Source of the DNA: Pseudoscleropodium purum
Lineage: Eukaryota; Streptophyta; Bryopsida; Hypnales; Brachytheciaceae
Assembly (NCBI GenBank): GCA_963969395.1
Contig: OZ017799.1
Coordinates: forward strand, 16,308,501 to 16,372,500
DNA: 64,000 nucleotides
Reading direction: 5' to 3'
The notes beneath the pieces are model-generated. The model was not told the DNA's origin. It was given only the letters and a program-made list of their open reading frames with translations, and made no database searches. Positions 52,072 to 64,000 of the stretch are shown here, piece by piece. Both the position numbers and the translations under genes were made by a program. Within the stretch, counting starts at the first letter, position 1. The number at the start of each line of letters is the position of its first letter.

Positions 52072-53328
52072 CATCTCATCGTCCAGATCTAGTCGGAGTA
52101 TCATAAGTATTGTGATGGCGGCATGCTTCCTTGGTGTCCTTGTGACGTCACCTCATGGTTTGTTACCGTCATCTCTGGTCTCTTAGCACCCGCAGGTTTT
52201 GCTGTGGTCCTATGTATTGCCAGGGCGATTGTAAAAAATGTAATTTCAAACTACTAACAAAGACCACCAATTCGACGTTCCTTTTGGTTGACCTGCAACA
52301 TTTGGATTGAAGAATCTCCAATGTTTCTTGCGTCCTCGTTAGTGAAAGCGCCGAGCACGTTTGCAAAGTTGGATAGTTCTCAATGTTCTATTGAATACTT
52401 TACTCCAGCAGTTTGTTTGAATCCATATGCTCAGACTAGAGCAGCACTGTTGCAACACCCAATTCGGGCTTCGATCCGAAAGCGATCCTTACTAACTCTT
52501 GGCTAAAAAGCTGATATTGATTATGAGGATGTACACTATTTGAACATCAGAGGCAAGGATCATTCTTGGGTATTCTGTAACTTGGTTTCAAAAGGTTTTG
52601 CTTTCCTATCGTCATGAGATTGAAGAGTGGTATTTAATGCTAACTTTGAGATATTGCACGAAAATTCCTTTGTGAGCTGGTAACAACTATGCTTTATGTT
52701 TCCATATAGTTTTGGAATTCGATTTTGAGTGTTGGTTCAGATTTGATTGTAATATTCCGTGTTTGGAGGTCAAACTTCTATAAATGGATGGGTTGCAACG
52801 TTGCAGTGGGATTGATATTTTGATGCGAGAATTATGTGTAGCTACAATTTCAAGAAAACAAGCGGCTACTGACTCCTTTATCGATCAATGCAAAGCCTCC
52901 CCTGCACAAAGCTGCAGAGCCAATAATTTGTGTTCATTTAGGCCTCCATGTACTGGTCACGTTGAATTGAAAATCTGAAGCCAAAACCTCCAATTATTTC
53001 ACCATAGCACGAAAATGAAAAAAATGTGACCCCTATTTTGGAACAATTAGTTTATAATCTTAATCTCCCTCACCTATTTTGATTCCAATTACAAAGTCAA
53101 ATTTCCAAATTTCTGTGTCTTGAGTTAAAATAAAGCTCTCAGCTTTCTGATGAGGTATGACTAATGTAGAACAACCCACTTCCTACTAAGATAGGAGGCT
53201 TGAAAATTGCTCATCTTAGAGGGCTAATCAACCTTTTCTATGTATTTCCTTCAATGGGAATATTTTTTGTTCATTTTAAGGATGAAGAGAAATAGTTGTG
53301 AAATGTTACGTTAGTGGTATTGTATTTT
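52072..53328. other. 3' flank of SIK1
   Basis: Moderate composition to about 52980, probably the 3' UTR and downstream flank; AT-rich after that. The frames at 52288-52506 and 52784-52978 show no motif. Confidence 0.45.
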
Positions 53329-54272
53329 TTAACCCCTAAAGCCTTGAATCCCATTTTTTGGCATCATAGTGATTTTGAGCAATTCACTGCACATGGAGTT
53401 TTTAATTTTTTTTCTTTGAAATTTTTACACATCATTTTTCCAAGCAGTAGCTTTAAGGTCCAACAATTTTTATAACTTTTGACTACACAGCTAAAAAGTT
53501 ATTATATGAAATGTAATTTTCAGCATTCGGCAAGCCACTCAGGCAACAAAAAAAATTCTTCAAAAATCTTTTTTTTCAAAAATTATAATTTGAAATTAAT
53601 TCTTTAAATTTATATCTACATGGAAAGCTTTGAATCATTTGGATAAATGAATCAAAATATATGAGTTTTAGTTTGGGGTAGTTTGTAGATAGTTATAGAA
53701 TCTCTACTTTAAAATAAACTTTGAAGCCCTTTAATTTACTCAATTTTAAATATTTTTGAAAAAAAATTAAAAATTTAGGTAAACATTGTTTGTTACAACA
53801 TTTCATCTATTGGGATTGGCATTTTTCAATTCTATAAAGAAATTATTAACAACTTAGTATTTTGAATCATTCTCTACTTCATTCTACTTACTATTTTTTT
53901 CCTATATGTTGTACAATTCCAAATGATCTAAAAATTTTCAAGCATGTAGCCAACTTGCTTTGAAGAATGAATTCAAAGAGTAACCACCATTTTGGACATT
54001 TTTTCATGCAAATGTGACCTTGAGAAGTGCAACTTCCTAGATTTTTGCAGGGAAAAATAAAGGATTTTTGTGAATTCAAACGCTAATATCTCGCAATCGA
54101 CATGGTGAAAACTTTTGAAATTTTTACCACATCTTCTCAAAATAATTTACTACAAGATCCTATGGTTACTTGTGTCCAAAAACATGTTTTTATCTCAAAT
54201 TTGGTACTTGCACTAGAAATGGCAGTTTTAGAGTGTTTTTGGTGAAAACATATTCAAAAGCCTTTAGGGGTT
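53329..54272 (+). mobile_element. TTAA-type element, copy A3
   Basis: Left end TTAACCCCTAAAGCCTTGAA; right end GCCTTTAGGGGTTGAA, where TTAA has become TTGA. The interior matches A1 and A2 (GGGATTGGCATTTTTCAATT, TTTTTTCCTATATGTTGTAC, AAATGGCAGTTTTAGAGTG). Length is about 944 bp. Confidence 0.7.
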
Positions 54273-57142
54273 GAAGCATTATAGGATTACTTATGAATTT
54301 TCAAACAAGTTATATAGTAAACACCTATTTATGACCTTAGGTCTTCTATGAACTATTCACTTGCATTTTGTAAAGACAAATGGAGGAAGCACAAAGAATG
54401 ATTGACTTTGCGATAAATAATATTTAATTCTCAATTCATTCAATTACTATAAGGGTCAATTTAAAGACCATCTTATGTCCAATTTAGAACTAATTATAGG
54501 GGTGATTTTAAATGCCTGAGAAGATTTTGAGCCTCCTACGCTACAATGATGAACAAAATTTAATACAAATTGGAAATGTTTTCATTCAAACAACCATACC
54601 ATAAGCATCAATGGACAAAGTCCAAAAGTATACGTATGAAAGTTGCAATGTATAACGTACTACACGTTACCATGGAAGTTTGAAGAAAAAATTAGTTGTG
54701 ATTTGAAAGAAATCAATTTCAAAGTTAGTCATCTAAGACTCAATTTTGTTCAATGAGATTGAAATTACTTTATCTTTTGTCAATTTCTTTTTAGAACTCC
54801 AAATAAACCTTTTTGTGCCTTGGCATATTGGTATACATCATTTCAAATTGTTGTGCACAAAAATTGAAGGAAATTGACATTTATAGAATTTAAAATACCA
54901 ACAGTTTGACAAACATGCGAATGATAATGGTTCTCACAATATTTGAATTTTTCTTTGGAATTGAGAGCATGGGATAGCATTAGCCATTGTAGAGAGAGTA
55001 TAGGTTGCAATAATTAAAGACCAATTATTACATCTTAATGCCCCATTGCATTTGAAATATTAGTTGAATTGGACAATGCATTCAATTTATATTTTACAAT
55101 TATATATTTCATTTTTAAATTCAATTTCTTTGTCCCAAGACCAGAGAGTTCATGATGCACATAATTGATCCTGCAAATCCCCAAAAAATTGCATCATCTC
55201 CGTCTATGAAATGCAATTATAGGAAGAGTTCAGAAGTTAGGAAAGCTCAAAGCCTTCCGGACTTGAAACTCTGCCTCTGCACAACGTGAAGAACGCAGCG
55301 AGAAAGAAAGCAAATACTCCGACCCAATAACACGATCGATGCAACTCTGGTGACATTTCCATAACTAGAAACAGCAACTCCAGGTTCATACAACCCAAAA
55401 GAAATCTCCTGTGCATTTTCTATATGCAATGCACATCAATTCGACCCCAGTTTCCACTTCCTCTGGTGGCCATCTCCTCCGACCTCAATCCGTGGAGTTT
55501 GGAACATTGCAAGAGCATTGAAGTGCCTTCATCTTGCAAGATTAAAAAAGATGGCTCCCTGCGCGCATGGACATCCGCAAGGTGCACATTGCACGGCATT
55601 CTTGGCGGCTTCATTTCTCGTGGTAGGTACATCTATCGTTGCTTGAGCTTTTGATCATGTCAATGCAATTGGGGAGCCAAGTGGATCCGACTTGCGGAGC
55701 ATGTTTGGCACGTTTGCGCGGCTTGGGAGAAGGCTTTGTGTCCATGGCGTCAGATTTCGAAAAGAAAAAGCGATTTGTACATGGTGGTATAACTCTAGCT
55801 TGCTTGCTCTGTTTCTTGAACTTTTTGTATTTTCAGCCCACCTTTAATTTACATCCGAACGGGTACCTTGCTGGAGATATTATGAGAGCAGTAGGGTAGC
55901 GTAAGGGGTCAAGCTGCAGAGATCTTCTTAGACTTTTCGAACACATGTGCATTCAAAAGGGTTTTGGGGGTGACGTCTTGATCTTTGCCTTTCGACTGAA
56001 TCTCGGAGTTGTGTAGCTGTGTAAGGTTTTCGTTATTTGGCACTCGTGGTTAGACGATTGTACAGATTTCGGTTGTAGGGTGGGTCACGATTGTTGACAT
56101 GGCTTTGTTGATTGTTCGTGCAAGCTTTAATTGCAAGCACCTTTTCTGCGGTTTAGCTGTTAATTAACATTTCCGTTCACGAATTCTCCTTAGAATTCAT
56201 CCCCTTTCTTCGCGCATTTCCTAAATGGGTTCTACCCACCAATCAGTTCGTTGGGTTATCTTTATAGTAGTGGTAGAGAAGACGTAGAAGCCAAGGTAGA
56301 AACTGCAGATGTTCAGAACCAGGGTCTTCCAAACTGGCTTGATGCATTGTCTTTCTCGGTTTCTTGAAAAGGAATCGTGTCGTAGGTCCATCTGACCGCT
56401 TCAAGAATTGAACAATGCGCATTGTCAATTCATTTCTAGACGATCGACGAGGGTCTTTGGACATCCATGAGTGTGGGGATCTCGCATCTCTAGCTTGTTC
56501 ACAGACGCTGCAAAAAACGGGCTGCAAAATCCGGTGTGGAATGTTGTATGATTTTGTTACGTAGCGTTGAATTGACGATTTCTTTCTTAATGAGAATCAT
56601 GTTACCAAGTACAAGGTTGTTTTTCCAACCTCTTATTAATGTTCACAGGAATGAAGATCTCGCAACATGGATTCTCCTGCACGGGCCATATCTGTGTGTG
56701 CTTTAATTTTCGATGTTTGAGGCTCCGTGATACCAAGTAGGAAATCGGCGTGCAGTAATGATTTTAACGATTGCCAGAATGTGGATTACAGAATGCGTAC
56801 AGTTGGTTTTGTGGCGGTATTAATTAGCCATACTCACCACACGTTTCTCTCTCATCGTGACTGTGGTAGAGTTTTGTATTTGGTGTGTGTAATAGGTCTG
56901 TCTGACTACCTCTCTGTAACCAAGAATTGTGAGCAACGTACATGGACCTTCAACTACCGTTTGCACAGGTTTGCTTATCAAAGATTTATATGTAATTTGA
57001 GTACTCGTGGAAACATCTCGAGATGAAGAATATATCGAAGCTCCCATCATGATCTTGCAACATTGTTTCTCTAACCTCTCAGCATCTTGCGAGGATCTTC
57101 ATTCCCATCCAGACTCTTGGGTTGCCGGAGAATGTATGTAAG
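54273..57142. other. Spacer with a moderate-GC segment (55150-57130)
   Basis: AT-rich to about 55150. Composition then changes to that of genic DNA until about 57130, but I could not assemble a gene. It contains one candidate small membrane-protein frame (55657-55899) and T-rich sequence resembling leaders or introns. A short gene or a non-coding transcript is possible. Confidence 0.4.
55657..55899 (+). CDS. Hypothetical small protein with one membrane segment
   Basis: A frame of 80 codons from ATG at 55657. The first half has a Cys-x2-Cys (CGAC), then basic KKKR, then a hydrophobic stretch rich in Leu, Cys and Phe (GITLACLLCFLNFLYF) that could span a membrane, and a short tail ending in GYLAGDIMRAVG. 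It lies in a moderate-GC segment, unlike its AT-rich surroundings. I do not recognise the family, and chance cannot be excluded. Confidence 0.22.
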   Translation: MSMQLGSQVDPTCGACLARLRGLGEGFVSMASDFEKKKRFVHGGITLACLLCFLNFLYFQPTFNLHPNGYLAGDIMRAVG

Positions 57143-58056
57143 TTAACCCCTAAATTCCCATTGTCCCCTCGGGGGACAAATCAGATTTCGGGCAGGTTCC
57201 TATGACCTCAATTTTTGGTGAATTGTTTTGAAACTTTCCGGTAAGATAGAAAAACTGATTACCAATGTAGAAATATAATTTTTATTTCAATTGGTGCTCG
57301 GGAGCAAAAGCTATACCACAAAAAGCTTGAAACTGAACTCGGTGGGCAACACAAAAAAAAATTAAAAAAATTAAAAAAAAATTAAATTTTTTTTCCTTTG
57401 AAATGTTTCATTTTTATCTATATGAGAAGATTTTATTTGTTGTATTTGGACTAATAATGAGAAAGTTAAAGACAATCTTGTTTATTGGGCAATTTCAACA
57501 TCTTCTTGAAAAAATAACTTTTAGGATTCATTTCTGAAAGTAATTTTCACAATTTTCCACAAATTTTTTTTTGAGAATGTTGTGTTTGCTTGCTAAAACA
57601 ATCTCACCGTTGGGATTATTGTCTTTCAATCTCATCTTGGAGTTATTAACAATTTAGTTTTTTTTCAATCTTGGACCTACTTCTACTGAGCATTTTTTTA
57701 GAGAATGAAAATCAAATGTTGTTTTTTTGAATTTTTTTTCCTAGACTTTCAACTCAATTCTTCAATAGAAAAAATTATAAATTCAAAGTTTGTAGTGCAA
57801 AAAAATTCCACAATTGGTAGTCAAAGTCATCTAAAATTGCAAGCCAATGTTCAAAAAAACTTTCTTCAACTTTGAATGCTAATATTTTCCAAACTTCATG
57901 AAATTTTTGCCATATGAGCTAAAACAAGTGAAGTATAAGATCCTACGGTTAGATTCTAAAAAAATCATTTTTTTTGTTTTCTTGGATGAATGCAGCAAAA
58001 ATGGCAGTTTTGAGTGGTTTTTGATAGAAAAACAGCCTTGGGACTTTAGGGGTTAA
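57143..58056 (+). mobile_element. TTAA-type element, copy B1
   Basis: Left end GTTAACCCCTAAATTCCCA; right end GGGACTTTAGGGGTTAACC, a near-perfect inverted repeat of about 18 bases that includes TTAA at both ends. A subterminal palindrome TTGTCCCCTCGGGGGACAA lies at about 57161-57179. Length is 914 bp. The right part contains AAAATGGCAGTTTTGAGTGG, as in subfamily A. Confidence 0.75.
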
Positions 58057-59919
58057 CCTTGAAGCGCATCAACATCCATATTCTGGATGATGAATAGAGC
58101 GCTTCTAGGAATTGTGTAGTCCAACAAACTTTTCATTCATCCAATGTAATACTTGAATCTTGAAAAGCCAACCTTCCTTAATGACCAAATTCATGAAATT
58201 ACAATAAATGATATTTCTCTAAAAAGATATAAGCCAAAATGTGCAAAAAATCAAAAAATGATTGAGGTGTTAAGGGGTTAAGGTAGGTACACCCAAACGT
58301 GCCACTGACCTTAAATTGCCATCTACATTATGTATACACCTTCAAAGTCAATTCTGTACTTATGTAGAAGAAATGCTTTTAGAACCAAACTTTGTTCCTT
58401 AATAACTTTTACACACAATATCCAAATGTCACATTCTCCGGTGTGTTGGAACCTCCTTTCACTTGCCAACAAAAACATATGAAAATCTGACCATTCTAAT
58501 AATAGAAAATAGGCTCAGTAGCAAAAAGTGGCAGTTTCAAGAGTAGCTACTTTAATTCAGGTATTAATCAATGTAGAAAAACCAAAGTTACTAGTTGAAT
58601 GCTCGGGGTGTATATTTCCCATGTAAGTACATCCAAGGGTTATTCTATGGGGGTGTATTATTTTTTTTTCTCCAAAATTTATGGTACACTATTGTTACCT
58701 AATTTTTGAGATGGGATATTTTTTGTGATGGGGTATAATTTGTTTAAATTTTTTCCTTAGTTTTCTTTTCCATGTAGCTTTGTTGTTCAAAATTTGTAGT
58801 TTTTGCTTCAGAGTTGTTGGATTTAGGAATTTAACAACAAATTACAAAGAAAAAAACTTAGGCAACAACAAGCCAAAGCTCTTCTTAATATCATTGGTGT
58901 AGTTATGAAGTATATATGGCAAATTTTGCTACTACAATAGCACTAATCATTTCAAATGTGTGCAATATATTTAGCAAGACAACAACATTGCAATGTTACA
59001 ATAGTGTTCACTCTACTCCCTACAACAAATTATTACAAATATGAAAATGAGTGTTTAAGGTTTAGTAAAACCATTGTATATCATAGAAGACTAAACGAGA
59101 AAATGACTTCAATTACTCTACAACTCAACAAAAATATGGTAGGAGAAAATTGAAGCAAAAAAAACTTGCAAAAGTCCAACAAGAACAACCGACAACATTT
59201 TCTATTTAGAACAAAATAGTAGTAAATTTTTGCAGTCATTTGTTTATGGCAAAGTGGCAAATAGAGTAAATATCTTGCAAAAAGCCAAAAACAACATACC
59301 ACCATACTTAAAGAGTACATTACAATATCATGACCTAGCTTGCTTCCCTATGTACATCAAGAAAAATATATATATCTTTAATATCTACACATAGCCAACT
59401 TAGATGGAGAGAAGACCTCCAACACCTACAATTGTAGCTTGTGCTATACCATGGTCACATTAAACCATTCAAGCATAAACAAGGAAAATAGATGTAATCA
59501 TAAAGCTTAAAACTTAAAATTTGGATTCACAAGCGGAAGAAGTGTACATAATGTAACAACATGACTAGCATAGGGTTTTGTAAATGGCCTCTAGTCATAA
59601 CTATGATTTTGTTTGTTTAACCAACACGAGAACCAACACAATTCTTACTTTCATCAAAAGTCACAAATAAAATTTCTTTCACACACAAGGTTTTAGATCT
59701 TCTGCCACAATGCTAAAAAGTTTTTTGGGGGACAAGGCTTGTTCCAATAAGTGTGGAAGAAATTCAATACAATGTCAAGTCTACATTATTTTTATGAAGC
59801 ATCCTAGGTTCAATCTAAGATAGTGGTAATTTTACCCCCTATATTTGTTATAATTCCATACATTCCTATAAAAACACACCATATTGGAAGTAAGAAAAAA
59901 TTTTAATTGCTCAAGTTTT
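58057..59919. other. AT-rich spacer
   Basis: Contains the partner (58380-58540) of the SHMT upstream repeat and an isolated element end GTTAAGGGGTTAAGG near 58268. No gene is supported. Confidence 0.5.
58380..58540 (+). repeat. Dispersed repeat, partner of 13140-13290
   Basis: Shares ordered blocks with the segment upstream of SHMT: CTTTGTTCCTTAATAAC, ATATCCAAATGTCA, GGTGTGTTGGAACCTCC, GAAAATCTGACCA and TAATAATAG. Confidence 0.6.
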
Positions 59920-60597
59920 TTAACCTCTAAAGTTCTATGACTATGTTTTCACTAAAAATGCTCAAAAATTGTTATTTTTAGTACAAGTACCAAATTATTG
60001 AAAAATAATATTTTTTTGACACACATAACCTTAGGATTTTGTATTATGCTAATTTGAAAACATGTGATAAAAAAATTCAGAAATTTCCACCACGTGGATT
60101 GCAAGATATAAGCATTCAAATTCATTGAAATCATTTTTTTGACCCTATAAAAAAAAACAAGGCAACTACACTTCACAAGCTCATTTTTCTATGAAAAAAA
60201 GGTCCCAAATGGTGGTGCTTCTTTGTATTCTTTTTCTAGACAAGTTGGATACATGCTTAAAAACTTTCAAACCATTTGGAATTGTACAACATATAGGAAA
60301 AAATAGTTTGTTGACAATAGTAGAGAATGATTCAAAGTACTAAATTGTTAAGAATATAATTATGGAATTAAAAAAATGTCAATTCCAATAGTTTCAATGT
60401 TGTAAGAAACTATCTACATATTATCATATTATTATTTTTTTAAATATTGAAAATTGAGTAAGATGAAGGGCTTTAAAGTTTATTTTAGAATAGGGAATCT
60501 ATAATTGCCTACGAACAAAAAATCCTCATAACTTTTAACTCATTGAAGAAAATGGAATGATTCAAAGCTTTTCACGTATATATAACTCTAGAAAATA
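59920..60597 (-). mobile_element. TTAA-type element, copy A4, truncated
   Basis: Begins TTAACCTCTAAAG and follows copy A2 closely (AAATCATTTTTTTGACCC, TCTAGACAAGTTGG, CAACATATAGGAAAAAATAG). Similarity stops at about 60597, where a (TTA)n run of 20 bp begins. The other end is missing. Confidence 0.65.
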
Positions 60598-62795
60598 TTA
60601 TTATTATTATTATTATAACTACACATACACTCAAACCACTTTAATTTGACCCTCTCTTCAATGACATTTTGAAATATTTTTCATAGTTGTATATTTTTGT
60701 AGCATACTTGTATTACATTGAGACTATTTGACTTATACTATGTTGATTATTTTCCAAGCAATTAGATTAAGGGGGTAAAAGTGCATCTAGAAATAATTTA
60801 AAAAATAATTACATGAGTCAATGTAATATTAATATATATGTCAAAGATCTCCCAACAATACATGTGGTTTGGATTCAAGGAATGGACATCATTAGAAGAG
60901 ATTTACCTAGTCTAGAGGGTTGTGAGTTCCCCAGGGTTCTCAGCCCATCAGAACTCACGATGGTAGCTATTTAGCATGGCACAACAATTGCCACGTCATT
61001 TTTTAAATATATATTTTTTCGAATTTCTTTTTTTAAATTTCAAATTTTTTTATTTTAAGGATATGTGTGTGTGTGTGTGTGTGTGTGTGTTTTAATTTAA
61101 TTAATTAATTTTTTTTCAAAAAATTCTTGACGGCCTAGCATTCTTTAATTGCGGGAGGAACTGTAGAGAACATAAGCCTAAAACAGCCCTCCCAGCCTCA
61201 AAAAACTCTTTTAATGATTTCAAATCATAATTTTGCACATTTGACTTTTTGTTTTCAAACTTGATGTTGAGATTCAAAAATATGTTTTCTACAATTAAAG
61301 TGAAAATAATAAACTTTAGCTTCCCAATAGTGTCTCAACCAACACTTGTTTAAGAATACTAGAAATATTTTGACCATTGGTAACACATGTTTTATAAATG
61401 AAGGTAGAAAGTGCTTTTTAAGGACTTGAGGCTCTTACATGCTTGTGTGGACTTGGTTGAAGAGAACACTTTTAAGCCAATCTCTCCTTGCACTCATAAC
61501 ATTCTTAAATGGAAAGGAAGGAAGTCCTTCTACAATAGCATTGTAAGAAGAATACATTTGTGTTACAGTTGTGCACAATACATGGACAAGACTTAAATTC
61601 AAAATTTCTACAATGGAAGGAGCCTTATTCATGGAAAGCAAAGGGGCCTTGCCTTGAAGTTCAAAAATGAAATGAATGATGAAGACTTACCTTCATTTGA
61701 AAAAAATTTGGAAAAAAATAGAAAATTAGAAGTCCTTTGTACTACATTCAATGATAGAGTGCAATGCAAGAAATATTATAAACCTATAAATTATCAAACT
61801 ATTTACAACGTCAATGCTTGTTGACTTATAAACCTTGATACAGAGTACAAGTATCTTGAAAGTGTGAAGGTATCTCCGTTATCATGTTTTGAACAATCTT
61901 TCTTGCAATTCTCAATATAGATGTAAAGTACATAATATTTGTATGATTAACCTTAGAACATTGGGTTGGTTACCATGGAAATTATAGATGTAAAGCACAA
62001 AATTATTTTGAGGTCCATTCTCCAACCTCCTTTCACCCACCATGAACTTCTATATATAAGAGATTTCTAATAGGTTTAGGATGTTCTTTTATCCATAGAT
62101 TATTAGTAGCTTTGAGATTTCTAATAGGTAGGGATATGCATGCAGTTGTTTCAAAGTAGAAAAGATGATAGACAAGACTATGAAGCACCTTAATCCTTTA
62201 AGTCCCACAGTTGGGTTTGTTCAAAACAAGGATACTAATAGAATCTTGAGTACATATGGGATTATTAAAGATAGAAGAGCAAAAATGAAAAAAATAATTA
62301 TTGTATTAGATTAAAAAAATGAATGACAAACAATAGGCATGAAAAAAAATTGGCATGATCCACCGTTGGTATTACAAGAATTTAGATGGCCATACATTTG
62401 CCAAAAGTATAAACACACATACCTATTGCATGCAAAGTGTAGTCAAATTGACTTGATCAAAACTCATTCACTGTATGTACTTTATAGTGAAAACATCCAA
62501 AACCATTAGTTTAAACAATTCAGCATAATTGGAGGCACTTCTAAAAATATATATATTTTTTAGTATTAGTGAGTGTAAATCATGAATATTTAAAAAAAAT
62601 AGATTCTTCGGATATGATATGTAATTTCTATAAATTTTCAAAGTGTTGGCTCACTAGATCACTAAAATAGTCATGTAGCTACACCCTCAACCAAACTTTG
62701 CAAAAATCTGTGAATATCACATGTCAACAAATGAAAAATAAATATGTATCTTACACTTATGTCAACAAATGAATATTAAACCTTTGTATGACACT
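60598..62795. other. AT-rich spacer with (GT)n run
   Basis: A (TG)n microsatellite of about 27 bp lies at 61064-61090. Sequence at 60895-61000 is of moderate GC. A 61-codon frame at 61411-61596 has no recognisable motif. Confidence 0.45.
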
Positions 62796-63728
62796 GTAAC
62801 CCTAAAGGACCAAGGCCTTTTTTTGCCAAAAAACACTCAAAACTGCCATTTCTATAGCAAAAAATTTAAAAATTGTTTTTTTCAAATCTAACCATAGGAT
62901 TTTACACCTAACTAATATGAAAATGTATGGAAATTTTTCATAATTTTTGACTGCACAGATTGCATGATATATGCGTTTAAAGTGGAAAAAACAAGTTTTT
63001 TAGCACACTAGGGGAATAGATTTTTTGACTTTGTACATTTTTAACTTAAATTTTGGCATTATAGAGTTTTGAACTTTAAATATTTATGGTATAAAATCGA
63101 ATTGAGAGTATTGGTAAATTAAAAAAATTAAAAAAAACTTAATTTTTATTCTTTAAAAAATTGTTAAGTAGAAGCAGGTACAAGATAGAAGGAAAATCTA
63201 AATTATTAATATCTCTAAAATGAAATTAAAATGCACAAATTCCAATGGTGAGATTGTTCTAGCAAGAAAGGTAGACGATGTAGAACTTTTTTTTTATGAA
63301 AATTTATAAAAATTGCATTCAAAAATGAATTCTACAAATTATTTTTTTAAGAAGATGCTCTAATTGCTCAAAAAACAAGATTGTCCATAACTTTCTCATA
63401 AAAAAATTTAAAAGAAATGAATCAAAGCTTTACATGTACAAAAAAATATAATCTATGAAGAAAAAAATTGAAATTTAAAAAAAAAAAATTGCCGCCACCT
63501 TCTCTCTGACCTCCCCCCCCTCCCTTCCTTCCATCCCTCGTTTTGAGCTTATTTGGACATAACTTTTGTTTCTAAGTACTAATTGAAAAAAAATTATATT
63601 CCCACAAAGCTAATCAATTTTTTTATCTTCAAAAAAAGTTTCAAGAAATAAGGAAAAAATTTCAGCCCATACGTACCTGCCCAAAATTCCATTTGTCCCC
63701 TAAAGGGACAATGGTCCTTTAGGGATTA
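62796..63728 (-). mobile_element. TTAA-type element, copy B2
   Basis: Left end GTAACCCTAAAGGACCAAGG; right end GGTCCTTTAGGGATTAC. The outermost base differs from TTAA at both ends. The subterminal palindrome TTGTCCCCTAAAGGGACAA sits at 63693-63711. On the reverse strand, GGACAAATGGAATTTTGGGCAGG matches GGACAAATCAGATTTCGGGCAGG of copy B1. Length is about 933 bp. Confidence 0.65.
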
Positions 63729-64000
63729 CTAGATGTCATGGATAGTTTTAATCACAATCTAGAGTATGGGAATGGGATCAAGTATAGTTTTACATGTTTC
63801 TACCGCTTAACATCTCATCGCCGGAGGGGACCGAAAGTGTCTTGACATCTAATTCAAAGTGTTGTAACTTTTGCATTTGATGTCCGAATTCAATAAAAAC
63901 TTGTTGGAAAAGTTGCACTCTCTATTCTAATTTGTATGATAAAAGTTTCAAATCAATACAAGATGTATTGATTTCTTGAAAGCCAATCAAAGTTCACAGG

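Noticed and set aside
55281..55300. TGAAGAACGCAGCG, similar to a 5.8S rRNA segment
   Set aside because: Only about 15 bases match; the flanking sequence does not continue as 5.8S rRNA and no other rRNA is nearby.
61411..61641. Overlapping frames on both strands
   Set aside because: Both strands are open by chance; no splice context, motif or repeat homology was found.

Overview
The window is nuclear DNA of a land plant. Five multi-exon genes with short GT-AG introns sit as islands of moderate GC in very AT-rich, repeat-filled intergenic DNA. Protein motifs and exon organisation are typical of embryophytes (plant-type 160-residue uS17/RPS11, mitochondrial SHMT, XRN2/Rat1-type exonuclease with zinc knuckle, SIK1/Hippo-like Ste20 kinase). 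The compact introns and AT-rich spacers would suit a bryophyte or another non-seed plant, but I cannot fix the lineage from the sequence alone. Layout: (1) about 1-3130 (+): the 3' part of a gene for a protein with two MYND zinc fingers; its 5' end probably lies left of the window. (2) 6674-7940 (+): complete 40S ribosomal protein S11, six coding exons. (3) 13567-18945 (+): complete mitochondrial serine hydroxymethyltransferase, 15 coding exons, one of them followed by a GC donor. (4) 27672 down to 20482 (-): complete 5'-3' exoribonuclease of 984 residues in 22 coding exons, convergent with SHMT, with an inferred leader intron of about 1.6 kb. (5) 44211-52071 (+): complete Ste20/MST-type kinase (SIK1-like), 707 residues in 20 coding exons. 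These are housekeeping or regulatory genes of separate pathways; nothing suggests they form one functional cluster. The remaining sequence (3.3-6.5, 7.9-13.5, 29.4-43.5 and 52.1-64.0 kb) is AT-rich and largely made of repeats. The main new signal there is a family of about 0.83-0.96 kb elements whose ends read TTAA followed by YYCCTAAAGG, in inverted orientation at the other end. Eight long copies and several end fragments occur in the window. TTAA next to a C-rich end recalls piggyBac-type elements, and no copy has a transposase reading frame. Other items are an inverted repeat with arms of about 345-370 bp that would form a long hairpin (37988-38758), a tRNA-derived SINE-like head (34522-34590), a composite repeat of up to about 300 bp ending in GGCACRGGGCACACTAGTC, and a 44-bp tandem repeat inside an SHMT intron. 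All exon boundaries were worked out by hand from reading frame, splice consensus and protein conservation. Phases were checked to close across every RPS11, SHMT, XRN and SIK1 junction.
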